Assembly (NCBI GenBank): GCA_964498095.1 | Contig: CAZCFY010000013.1 | Span: 1 to 64,000 of the forward strand | Direction of reading: 5' to 3' | Source: SG-bin7 sp964498095 | GTDB taxonomy: Bacteria > Bdellovibrionota > Bdellovibrionia > Bdellovibrionales > SG-bin7 | Length of the DNA: 64,000 bases | Shown: positions 1 to 7,795 of the stretch, piece after piece | Layout of the letters: each line of letters opens with the position of its first letter | Numbering within the stretch: the stretch's first letter is position 1 | Program-made: the position numbers and the translations under genes | Notes under the pieces: generated by a model | What the model was told of the DNA's origin: nothing | The model's database searches: none | Seen by the model: the letters and a program-made list of their open reading frames with translations, nothing else

Positions 1-67
1 ACACAACTTCCAAAACTAAGCTGTCGAACGCGACATCTTTGTTGACAGGCACCGCGGCGGAGCTAAA

Positions 68-1408
68 TTAAGAATTCTCTTCTAAAAACTGGCGGATCTT
101 TTCCAGCCAAATCTGATGGTTGCGAAAGTCGTCGATGTTATGGACTTCGTAATCTGGCGTGAAAGCCTTGATTTTATCGCTGTCGTTTTGATAACCGACG
201 CCTTCTAAGAATTTCTGCGCGTGTATAAAGTCAACGTTTTCATCGGCCTTGCCGTGGAATAACAAGAAGGGAGTATCTAAGTTACCAATGAAAGAGATTG
301 GAAAATTTTCGGGATTATAGCTTTTTACTAAATTAGAGGGTAACGGACTCGGCAGCCACAAGCCAGCGCTACTGATAATTCCGTTCCATCTTGCACGGTG
401 CGCGTGTTTAGTGGCCACTAAATTTACTAAATACCCGCCCTGTGAGTGGCCATAAAGAAAAACCGGCAGAGCGGGAAATTTTTTTGTTACCAACTCACGC
501 GCCGCTAAAATATCGTCGATTTCTTGGGTGCCGCACTTTTCTTTGGGCCACCGTTTCGGACCATGATGCGGCGAAAAGGATACGTCGTTGCGATAATTAA
601 TCCCCACAAGTCCGTAGCCCATACGCACAATTGCTAAAAAGGTTGGATCAAATCTATCGATACCAAAGCGAAAATTATCGTGACAGCCGCCACCGTGAAC
701 ATAAATCACCACACCCTTGGGCCTTTGGGTGGGTACATTAAAAAAGTAGGCGGGAAGTTTATAATCTTCCGTACTAGTAAAGACAAACCGTTGGCCTACG
801 ACATCATCCCCAATGGAATTGGTGGCAAAAATTTCTTCAGAATTATTTTTGGCGTCAAATTCAAAGATCCGCGAATGCATAAAATTGGACGAAAATTTAC
901 ATACAATCTTTTCCTCATAGGGTTTACACCGATAAACTCCGTACTTATCTTTTAACCCCAACTTTCTCACCGTATTAAAATTAGAATCCAAAAGATAGGG
1001 TACATGTTCATTTGTACCCTCCTGCCGCAGGATGAGGTAATTAGAACCCATTTTTTTAAGTCCAAATCCCGCCAATGTAGCTATGATTTTTTTAGTGCCA
1101 GGAGCAAAGATACGGGTGTTAACGAGGTAGCTTTTAACTGCCGTGGATTGAATGGCAACATGATTTTCGTCAAGAAGGTTTAGCTCATAAAGCGACTCAT
1201 CACCGAGTACATGTTCTAAATTAAATTCCTGGAGCGGCGTAGAGCTTTTCCCGTCTAATTTTACTATCCTGTATTTTTCGCGGTTGGTTACCTCTTCTAG
1301 TACAGTTAACGGCGCACCTTCCGTCCAATTTTCAAGGGAACTTGTATCAATTTTAATTGCTGTTTTAAGAACATTGGTAGTTAAGCCTGTACTAGGGTCA
1401 AGACTCAA
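68..1408 (-). CDS. C-terminal part of split S9 peptidase: alpha/beta hydrolase catalytic domain
   Basis: A 446-residue frame with a nominal TTG start that lacks a convincing ribosome site. The true upstream coding sequence probably continues to 2026. Residues 1-210 look like more propeller. From about 230 there is an alpha/beta hydrolase fold: VVIYVHGGG (oxyanion strand), GINYR, the nucleophile elbow GHSQGG near residue 320, the acidic residue in HGKADENVD near 388 and a probable catalytic His in YEVHNIDDF near 421. This matches prolyl oligopeptidase-type S9 enzymes, which cleave peptides or act as acylaminoacyl peptidases. Without the upstream half this piece would have no signal peptide and would stay in the cytoplasm. 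Confidence 0.7.
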   Translation of the reverse strand: MSLDPSTGLTTNVLKTAIKIDTSSLENWTEGAPLTVLEEVTNREKYRIVKLDGKSSTPLQEFNLEHVLGDESLYELNLLDENHVAIQSTAVKSYLVNTRIFAPGTKKIIATLAGFGLKKMGSNYLILRQEGTNEHVPYLLDSNFNTVRKLGLKDKYGVYRCKPYEEKIVCKFSSNFMHSRIFEFDAKNNSEEIFATNSIGDDVVGQRFVFTSTEDYKLPAYFFNVPTQRPKGVVIYVHGGGCHDNFRFGIDRFDPTFLAIVRMGYGLVGINYRNDVSFSPHHGPKRWPKEKCGTQEIDDILAARELVTKKFPALPVFLYGHSQGGYLVNLVATKHAHRARWNGIISSAGLWLPSPLPSNLVKSYNPENFPISFIGNLDTPFLLFHGKADENVDFIHAQKFLEGVGYQNDSDKIKAFTPDYEVHNIDDFRNHQIWLEKIRQFLEENS

Positions 1409-1471
1409 AAGTTGACTCGAGTGATCCTGGCGACTCCAAAAATATATTTTTCCGCTCTTATGAGCCCATAT

Positions 1472-2026
1472 TTAGGAATGATAGCTTTTTGGTAGGTCAA
1501 AGGGAATTTCCTTATGATTTAAAGGATCAAGGGAAACATAGGGCGCGTTACTTGAAACTTGTGTTATGAATTTACAATCCGCAGAGAACATAAAGTCTGG
1601 CTGGTCATCATTCATATACGAGTATTTAGCCGCAAACCGCCGCGTAAAAAGAAGACGACTCTGATTATGGCGATAAACTCGCAACTCATAATCTATTTCT
1701 CTTACTAACGCGTCACTCAGTGGCGCCCGCATTATTGGGGTTGGCGCTCTTAATAGTACAAAAAATTTTCCGTCAGCACATTTCTCGAAAGACAGAATTC
1801 TATTTTGCCCATCTACTGCTGTCATTTTAGAATACAAGGTAAAATCCCGTGCCTCTAATTTACTTTTTGCCCGGTAGCGAGGCCCTCCCTGATAGTCGTA
1901 TTGGAAAAAGTAGAACTCGGGAGATAACTCATCGGCAGCCATACGCTCTATTGGCGCCGCTACAGATGTCATAGACGCCACTACTAAAACTGACAAAAAA
2001 AGCCATTTCGCAAACTTAATAGACAT
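1472..2026 (-). CDS. N-terminal fragment of split S9 peptidase: signal peptide and propeller-like region
   Basis: This 184-residue fragment starts at an ATG (2024-2026). Residues 1-23 form a signal peptide (MSIKFAKWLFLSVLVVASMTSVAA, cleavage near VAA/P), so the product is exported. The rest is rich in beta strands and aromatic residues with short blade-like repeats, as in the N-terminal propeller of S9 peptidases. It ends at the TAA at 1472-1474, which lies in frame with the downstream catalytic half. On its own it lacks any catalytic residues. If translation stops here, the product is an exported propeller fragment without enzyme activity. Confidence 0.6.
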   Translation of the reverse strand: MSIKFAKWLFLSVLVVASMTSVAAPIERMAADELSPEFYFFQYDYQGGPRYRAKSKLEARDFTLYSKMTAVDGQNRILSFEKCADGKFFVLLRAPTPIMRAPLSDALVREIDYELRVYRHNQSRLLFTRRFAAKYSYMNDDQPDFMFSADCKFITQVSSNAPYVSLDPLNHKEIPFDLPKSYHS

Positions 2027-2112
2027 TTAGGCGACCGTCTCCTCGTTTAAATCGGAAGCTAAGTCATTAGTTCACAAGTCGTGCCATTTACCTCCTCTGC
2101 GAAGGTAAAAAC

Positions 2113-4374
2113 TTAAACGCGTTCTAAACGCGCAAACTTCGTTACGAATTTTTTTATTTGGTGATTGGAAAACATCACGGAGAGTTTTTCTTCTTCGCCT
2201 TCGCCTTCGATAAAAACCACACTGCCAACGCCGTAAGTAGGATGACGGACCTTCATTCCCTTACGGTAAGAACCCGAGGCATCCGCACTGTCGGGAAGTT
2301 CTTCGTAAGAGGGCATTTCTTGTTTAAATTCCCGCGTATCTTTGGCGATTTTAAGTTTTGGTTTAAAACCAAACTTTGGCCTATCAGAAGGCGGCGGCGC
2401 GAATGTGCGGGCTTTTAAAAAACTCGGTGGGACTTTAAAATAAGCCTCGGGAATTTCGGTTAGAAACCGGCTCGGAGGATTCATCATCTCTTGCCCCCAA
2501 CGGCGGCGCGTGCGGGCAAAAGATAAATAAAGTTTCTTCTCAGCTCTTGTCATGCCGACGTAAGCCAAACGCCGTTCTTCCTCTAATTCATTAACATCCA
2601 AATCGTCGCCGCGAATTGAGGGAAACAATCCTTCTTCAAGGCCTGTCAAAAACACAACGGGAAATTCCAGGCCTTTGGAAATATGGAGCGTCATCAACAC
2701 GACGGCATCCGCGTCCGGGTCGGCTTTGTCGAGATCGGTTACGAGGGCCAATTCCTCTAAGAAATCTTTTAGACTTGCTTCATCGCCTCGCTCTTCTTCG
2801 TATTGAATGATGGCGTTTTGAAACTCGCTTAAGTTATAAATTCTAAACTCAGAATCGGTGGAATCCTGAGCTTTTAACTCTTCCAAATATCCGCAGCGCT
2901 CTAGAAGTAAACTATATAATTCTGATGCCGCAAGTTCCTGCGACTCGCGTTGCAGTTCTTTTATGAGGCCGATGAAAGATAGAATTTTTTTGCTGGTGCC
3001 AGAGTTAAAATGACCTTCACCTATCATTTTTTCCAATGCCGTCACCCAATCGAGCCCTTGCGTATTGTACTGCTCAATTTTTTCTAGAGTTGTATCACCA
3101 AGTCCGCGCTTGGGAACATTTAAAATGCGTTTAAACGAAATTGTATCTTTGGGATTTAAAACAAACCGCAAGTAGCTGAGTACATCTTTAATTTCTTTGC
3201 GTTCATAAAACTTCATGCCGCCAAACATGCGGTAGGGAATGCCGGCGCCCCGCAAAGTTTCCTCGATAACGCGCGACTGGGCGTTGGTGCGGTAAAAAAT
3301 AGCGATATCTTTGTATTTAAAGCGGTGAAAATCGGTAAGATCTTTAATCTCACGGGTAATGTAGCGCGCTTCTTCGTATTCATTAAAGGCGGCGTTTAAC
3401 TCAATAAGGTCGCCAATTTCATTTTCCGAGAATAAAGTTTTATCCTTGCGCAAGGTATTGTTGCGGATGAGATCCGAGGCGGCCTTAACTATTGTTTGTG
3501 AGGAGCGATAGTTTTGCTCAAGCTTAATTACCTTACAATTTTTAAAATCTTTCTCGAAATTAAAAATATTAGTTATGTCAGCTCCCCGCCAAGAATAAAT
3601 CGACTGATCTTCGTCCCCCACCGCGCAGATATTTTGGTGGTGATGCCCTAATTGATAAATAAGTTTATACTGAATGGGATTTGTATCTTGGTACTCATCA
3701 ACGAGAATAAATTTAAATTGCGCTTGGTAGGCGGCCAAGACATCAGGAAATTTTTTAAACAATTCATGGGTCTTCATTAGAAGGTCCGAAAAATCTAATG
3801 CGTTAGAAGAAAACATGGCACGCTCATACCCTTCGTAAATTTCCACTGACTTTTCATCCATTAAGAAATGCGGGTGCGTGCTGACTTCATCTGGCGTAAG
3901 ACCTAATGTTTTTACTTTATTGATCCGCGCTTGTATTACGTCTGGCGGGAAAGCTTTTTCGTTGATGCCAAGATCACGAATTACTTTCTTGACCATTTTT
4001 TCTTGGTCACTGTCGTCATAAATAACCCAATTGGGCTGATAGTTAAGTGCGCCGATATGATCGCGTAAAATGCGCACGCAGGTCGAATGGAAGGTACTGA
4101 TCCATAATGAGTTTGAAGTGGTAGGAATGCCAATATCATATAAAAGACGGCGCGTACGTTCTTGCATTTCACGCGCGGCCTTGTTGGTAAAAGTCACGGC
4201 TAGAATTTCGTGAGGCGCGGCTTCCCCTTGCGCAATAATATTGGCAATTCTATGAGTTAAAACGCGGGTTTTTCCCGATCCTGCCCCCGCCAAAACGATG
4301 AGCGGCCCAAGGATCGTGGTGACCCCCTCTTTTTGCGATGGATTTAGATTCTGTGTAATAAATTCAAACTTCAT
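2113..4374 (-). CDS. pcrA: ATP-dependent DNA helicase, UvrD/PcrA type
   Basis: A 753-residue superfamily 1A helicase that unwinds DNA 3' to 5' in repair and replication restart. Visible motifs in order: Q-motif region LNPSQKEGV (residues 10-18), Walker A GAGSGKT (30-36), Ia TFTNKAA, motif II VDEYQDTN (about 225), motif III QSIYSWRGAD (about 258), motif IV region YRTNAQSR, motif V LMTLHISKGLEF (about 565) and motif VI YVGMTRA (about 613). The C-terminal 60 residues (MKVRHPTYGVGSVVFIEG) form the Tudor-like domain of PcrA/UvrD that contacts RNA polymerase. Length is normal for the family. The start is an ATG, 88 bp from the divergent lipoprotein gene. PcrA versus UvrD cannot be settled from sequence alone. 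Confidence 0.93.
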   Translation of the reverse strand: MKFEFITQNLNPSQKEGVTTILGPLIVLAGAGSGKTRVLTHRIANIIAQGEAAPHEILAVTFTNKAAREMQERTRRLLYDIGIPTTSNSLWISTFHSTCVRILRDHIGALNYQPNWVIYDDSDQEKMVKKVIRDLGINEKAFPPDVIQARINKVKTLGLTPDEVSTHPHFLMDEKSVEIYEGYERAMFSSNALDFSDLLMKTHELFKKFPDVLAAYQAQFKFILVDEYQDTNPIQYKLIYQLGHHHQNICAVGDEDQSIYSWRGADITNIFNFEKDFKNCKVIKLEQNYRSSQTIVKAASDLIRNNTLRKDKTLFSENEIGDLIELNAAFNEYEEARYITREIKDLTDFHRFKYKDIAIFYRTNAQSRVIEETLRGAGIPYRMFGGMKFYERKEIKDVLSYLRFVLNPKDTISFKRILNVPKRGLGDTTLEKIEQYNTQGLDWVTALEKMIGEGHFNSGTSKKILSFIGLIKELQRESQELAASELYSLLLERCGYLEELKAQDSTDSEFRIYNLSEFQNAIIQYEEERGDEASLKDFLEELALVTDLDKADPDADAVVLMTLHISKGLEFPVVFLTGLEEGLFPSIRGDDLDVNELEEERRLAYVGMTRAEKKLYLSFARTRRRWGQEMMNPPSRFLTEIPEAYFKVPPSFLKARTFAPPPSDRPKFGFKPKLKIAKDTREFKQEMPSYEELPDSADASGSYRKGMKVRHPTYGVGSVVFIEGEGEEEKLSVMFSNHQIKKFVTKFARLERV

Positions 4375-4462
4375 GGGAAAAGAATTCTTTCTAGCAGTTA
4401 AGCCTTTAAATTTCAGGCCCCTTTAAATTATAATGCGTCGCATTCTACACAGGTGGGGTTAC

Positions 4463-5722
4463 ATGAAAATTAGAGTCCAAAGCCGCAAGAAAATTATCAC
4501 ATTTTGGTCTCTAATCCTATTGTCACTCGGACTGGCCTGCGGAAAAAAGGTCTCTGATCAATATGAAATTCAAATCCCCTGGCAAACGGGCGATTCTTAC
4601 GCACTTCAATTCGTCCCCGTAGGTTTTACGGACTTGCGCCACATGCAGGGACCCGACGCCGTATTTTTTGACGAGCCCACGCTTTTTGAAAATGAAGATC
4701 CCCGCAAAAGCCAAGTTGTTGGCAAGGGCGCCATGGGAAAATTTATCTCCTTGGCTGGAAACCGCTTTGTTCCTGCCTCTTACAACACATTATTTTTGTC
4801 GACCGTTTATGCCCATATTGAAAGATTAAATAAATTTTTGCGCGAAATAGGTCACGATAAAATTCTTGATTTGCCGATGAAAGTGGGAATCAACCCTAAG
4901 AACATCGAGTTTAAACCAAACAATGCCATTTACCACTCCAGTTTCGACGGCATTTTTATTTATCCCTTTTATCAATCGGGTTTGCCGCTGGCATTTAATG
5001 GCGGCGTAATGGCGCACGAATATTTTCATGCAATTTATGATCACGCATTTCAACGTCACGTAATTAAGTCACTAGCTGGCACTGGTGTGGTAGATCCTCT
5101 CCATGGCGAAAGTCACTTTGCCGAGGCAAAACTCAAGTTAAGCCAGCGGGACGCCACGCGCGTTGAGAGCTGCCGAAACGAACAAGAAATTCCGGCACTT
5201 TACAATCTCTTTGTATTGCGCGCTATGAATGAAGGCCTAGCTGACGTTTGGGCCTGGATTTATACGAATGATACCGATTTTATTTTGCACTCGTTTGGTA
5301 AGCGTTTATCCGGCAGAGTCATGCGCGGAAATATCCTTTCGGTACCAACGAGCAAAATGGTTCACGATTCCTATGTAAACTATTTGCGCGAGTACAGCTG
5401 TGATATCAAACAAGCCGTTAACTCGTTATTTGATTCCGTTTATATTCAGGGCACAAATCTCTCGCGCTTCGTAGTTTCGTTTGCGAAGGCCGGCAAGATC
5501 GAACGCCCGGAGTTGGCAAAAATGATTGTCGAAACTTTAAAGAAAATGCCCGATGTCTCTTACACCGAAAACCGTACGCTCAATGTTACTTTTAAAAGTT
5601 TTGTCGACGTTTTTGTTTCCAAAGCTAAGACTGTAAGCCCCGATCAATGCGAAATGATCAAAAAATTAATTCCCGACAACACTCAACAGCCCGCCAATGG
5701 AGTTGCCACATGCGTTCGTTAA
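4463..5722 (+). CDS. putative lipoprotein zinc metalloprotease (HEXXH)
   Basis: I chose the ATG at 4463 because AGGTGGGG lies just upstream and it gives a clean lipoprotein signal: basic start MKIRVQSRKK, hydrophobic stretch, then lipobox LGLAC with the Cys near residue 26. This yields 419 residues. Near residue 185 is MAHEYFHAIYDHAF, a HEXXH zinc site. About 75 residues later MNEGLADVWAWI offers the third ligand Glu, an arrangement like gluzincin (thermolysin-like) proteases. This suggests an envelope-anchored metalloprotease; no characterised family is recognised with certainty. It overlaps the next gene, a barrel protein, by 13 bp, so the two are probably cotranscribed. Confidence 0.7.
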   Translation: MKIRVQSRKKIITFWSLILLSLGLACGKKVSDQYEIQIPWQTGDSYALQFVPVGFTDLRHMQGPDAVFFDEPTLFENEDPRKSQVVGKGAMGKFISLAGNRFVPASYNTLFLSTVYAHIERLNKFLREIGHDKILDLPMKVGINPKNIEFKPNNAIYHSSFDGIFIYPFYQSGLPLAFNGGVMAHEYFHAIYDHAFQRHVIKSLAGTGVVDPLHGESHFAEAKLKLSQRDATRVESCRNEQEIPALYNLFVLRAMNEGLADVWAWIYTNDTDFILHSFGKRLSGRVMRGNILSVPTSKMVHDSYVNYLREYSCDIKQAVNSLFDSVYIQGTNLSRFVVSFAKAGKIERPELAKMIVETLKKMPDVSYTENRTLNVTFKSFVDVFVSKAKTVSPDQCEMIKKLIPDNTQQPANGVATCVR

Positions 5723-6288
5723 TCCTAATTTTAAGTTTAGTGGCCACCTCTGCAAATGCGGCACCCGCGAAGAATAAGGTAACCACGGAGTCCACAGCTT
5801 TGGATTCTTCTCTGGCTCCGAATTACGGGATCGAATTGCAGTTGGGCAGCTCGCGTGTCGTCAACGGCCCCGAAGATGCGACCGCAACTAAGGTGACCTT
5901 CACATTTGCAAAATATTTTAACCGTTTCTCCGTCGCCCCACAAATTTCGGTTTTACACATTCCCATCGAAGGCAACGCTTCGGTGAGCATTGAATCACGC
6001 TCTCTAGAACTTATGCTCTGGGGCCGCTACGATGTTTTACGCTATAACCGTTTCGGCATTTATTCAGGAATTGGCTTAGGCGGTCGCCGCGATACCGTAG
6101 AGACAACTTTGTTGGGAAATACAAATTCTACGACAGGCGATAATTACGGAATTGGGGCGCTGGCTATTGGTGGGACTTGGGCTTTTAATCCCAGTGGGCG
6201 CTTTACTTTAGAACTTCATTACAACTCGGCGCCAAGTTACGAAATTCAAGAATTCGCAGTTCTCGTTGGCGCCGGTGCTTATTTTTAA
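5710..6288 (+). CDS. secreted outer-membrane beta-barrel-like protein
   Basis: The ATG at 5710 gives a signal peptide (MRSLILILSLVATSANAAPA) and 192 residues; the open frame reaches back to 5647 but that extension would spoil the signal. The mature part alternates polar and hydrophobic residues, is rich in Gly and Tyr, and ends in an aromatic residue (GAGAYF), all typical of a small outer-membrane barrel. It starts 13 bp inside the upstream metalloprotease lipoprotein gene, suggesting translational coupling. Its stop abuts the stop of the convergent gene at 6289 with no spacing. No specific function is recognised. Confidence 0.7.
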   Translation: MRSLILILSLVATSANAAPAKNKVTTESTALDSSLAPNYGIELQLGSSRVVNGPEDATATKVTFTFAKYFNRFSVAPQISVLHIPIEGNASVSIESRSLELMLWGRYDVLRYNRFGIYSGIGLGGRRDTVETTLLGNTNSTTGDNYGIGALAIGGTWAFNPSGRFTLELHYNSAPSYEIQEFAVLVGAGAYF

Positions 6289-6726
6289 TTAGTAAGGACG
6301 GGTTACGCGTGGAGCGTAGGGCTTACAAGCGAGATTGTTAATCTCATGTTGTTCGCCATTTGCAGATCTATGAAGTAAATTTGCTACCCAAATACGGCTA
6401 GATTTGCTGACATAAACTTTTAAATGTTGAGTCCCACCATTTTGGCTGACGCAAGAAAAATCCATAAGTTCTGAACCGCCGTTAACTAAGCGTGCAATTT
6501 TACAAGTATAGCCCGTTGGAATATCACTCATGGAATTACGCACGGTCAGTAACACCACCGGTGCATTATCTCGATATATTTTTGGCGCAACGAGCGTTAC
6601 AACTGGCACCTGTGTAGCTGGAAGTACTTCGGCGCTTTCGCATGTCATGGCGTCCGCTTTTTCTTGCGCATACATTTTTGGCGCAATAACTGTAGTAATT
6701 ATTAATGGAATTAAAAATTTAAGCAT
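6289..6726 (-). CDS. secreted protein of unknown function
   Basis: The ATG at 6724-6726 is preceded by a good ribosome site (AAGGAGATT), giving 145 residues, and is preferred over the longer frame from 6777. A signal peptide (MLKFLIPLIITTVIAPKMYAQ) is clear. The mature protein has four Cys (MTCES, YTCKI, FSCVS, LACKP), consistent with two disulfides in the periplasm, and a beta-rich pattern. I recognise no family. It is convergent with the barrel gene ending at 6288, with which it shares no non-coding gap. Confidence 0.65.
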   Translation of the reverse strand: MLKFLIPLIITTVIAPKMYAQEKADAMTCESAEVLPATQVPVVTLVAPKIYRDNAPVVLLTVRNSMSDIPTGYTCKIARLVNGGSELMDFSCVSQNGGTQHLKVYVSKSSRIWVANLLHRSANGEQHEINNLACKPYAPRVTRPY

Positions 6727-6830
6727 GGGAATCTCCTTGTTTCCCAGCGTTTTCGTCAAAATCTGATTTTTGGTCAAGCCATTGATGTTCTTTGTAAAAA
6801 ATAGGCGGATTATGATGCGTTAAAAGAGTC

Positions 6831-7760
6831 TTAAAAGGGAGTGTCGGCTGTAATTGGCGGCAACCTTTCTGCAGTTATTTGTGGTTGTCGCAAAATATCG
6901 ATAAATTCGGTATATTGAAAATTCTCTTTCCTGAAATATTCTAGATTTAGATACTCAATATCTTGCGCTTCTATCCTAGCCATAATCCAGCTTTCAAACC
7001 CATTTCCCCAAATTGTATCTAGAACATCCACGATAACTTTGAAAACATAGACCTCCTTTTCAGGAGATTTGCGGGTCCAAGCTATCCAGGCCGCTACATC
7101 GGCGTCTCTGCTCAGAGATGCCAAGAATTTTTGACGATTCATAAATTCCAGGCGCCTTTCTGTAATCTGCGTCCAGTTTGCATTAAGATAGTTTCGGATC
7201 TGTTCATTCGTTGGATTCAAATTAGTTTTTTTCAAATCTGCTTCGGCAATCTCATTTAGCGAAATACCAACGCGTCGTTGTACCGCTTCGTTAATGCCAA
7301 TGGCTGCCACTCCCCCTTTGGCCTCTTCTGTGGATAATCCGTTTGGTAGATCCATTCCATTGATAATTAGATTTTCAAATTCGGCCTTAGTTAAAGCTAG
7401 GCCGCGATAAAATACAGATTTACCCAAAAACTTGCGATACGCCGCTAAAAGTTCACCCGCGGTGCCGGATGGGTTTCTCTTCAGAAAAGTAGCTCCGAAT
7501 TTTATGAAGTGATCGAGACGGCTAAGAATACCGGGTTCCTGCACAGCTAATTTGGAAAATCGGGCGCCGAGTTCTTTTTTAATTTTCATGGTTGCTTCTT
7601 CCGTCTCGCGCGCAAAATATTGCTGTTTTCCCGAAAAAAGCGCTGGACATGAGGTGGCGAAAGAGTTGTTAAACCACGGAAAAAACGTGGTAAGCGCAAA
7701 TACGGCGCTAAGTTGGCAAAATATTAAACAAAATTTGGGCGTTAACCGTTTTATAAGCAT
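6831..7760 (-). CDS. secreted protein with a weak ADP-ribosyltransferase-like motif layout
   Basis: A 309-residue protein with a signal peptide (hydrophobic residues about 10-35, cleavage near SFA/TS). No family is recognised with certainty. Three short segments are spaced as in the R-S-E type of ADP-ribosyltransferase folds: VFYRGLAL near residue 115 (R motif), FLASLSRDADVAAWIAW near 215 (S motif) and IEAQDIEYLNLEYF near 270 (acidic E motif). These are short and could be chance. If right, this would be an exported enzyme or toxin-like effector. It starts 36 bp upstream (minus direction) of nothing obvious and follows the MATE gene (stop 7796), with which it may be cotranscribed. Confidence 0.5.
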   Translation of the reverse strand: MLIKRLTPKFCLIFCQLSAVFALTTFFPWFNNSFATSCPALFSGKQQYFARETEEATMKIKKELGARFSKLAVQEPGILSRLDHFIKFGATFLKRNPSGTAGELLAAYRKFLGKSVFYRGLALTKAEFENLIINGMDLPNGLSTEEAKGGVAAIGINEAVQRRVGISLNEIAEADLKKTNLNPTNEQIRNYLNANWTQITERRLEFMNRQKFLASLSRDADVAAWIAWTRKSPEKEVYVFKVIVDVLDTIWGNGFESWIMARIEAQDIEYLNLEYFRKENFQYTEFIDILRQPQITAERLPPITADTPF

Positions 7761-7795
7761 TCCTTGGCAAGAAATGCAATTTGAGCGCCCTTTCT

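Larger units (their letters stand above)
68..2026 (-). pseudogene. S9-family serine peptidase gene interrupted by an in-frame TAA
   Basis: Two minus-strand reading frames (1472-2026 and 68-1408) are in the same frame and separated only by one TAA codon at 1472-1474. The 21 sense codons after that stop read as continuing beta-propeller-like sequence (for example SGKIYFW), with no start codon or ribosome site of their own. Joined, they give about 650 residues: signal peptide, propeller-like N-terminal half and a C-terminal alpha/beta hydrolase. That is the usual size and order of secreted prolyl-oligopeptidase-like S9 proteins. A nonsense mutation, stop readthrough or a sequencing error would all explain it. 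The catalytic half is otherwise intact, which suggests a recent event. Confidence 0.75.

Noticed and set aside
1..71. A plus-strand frame open from the window start to TAA at 69-71 (22 residues)
   Set aside because: It might be the 3' end of a gene, overlapping the S9 stop, but nothing in the residues is recognisable and the stretch also resembles a degenerate dispersed element.
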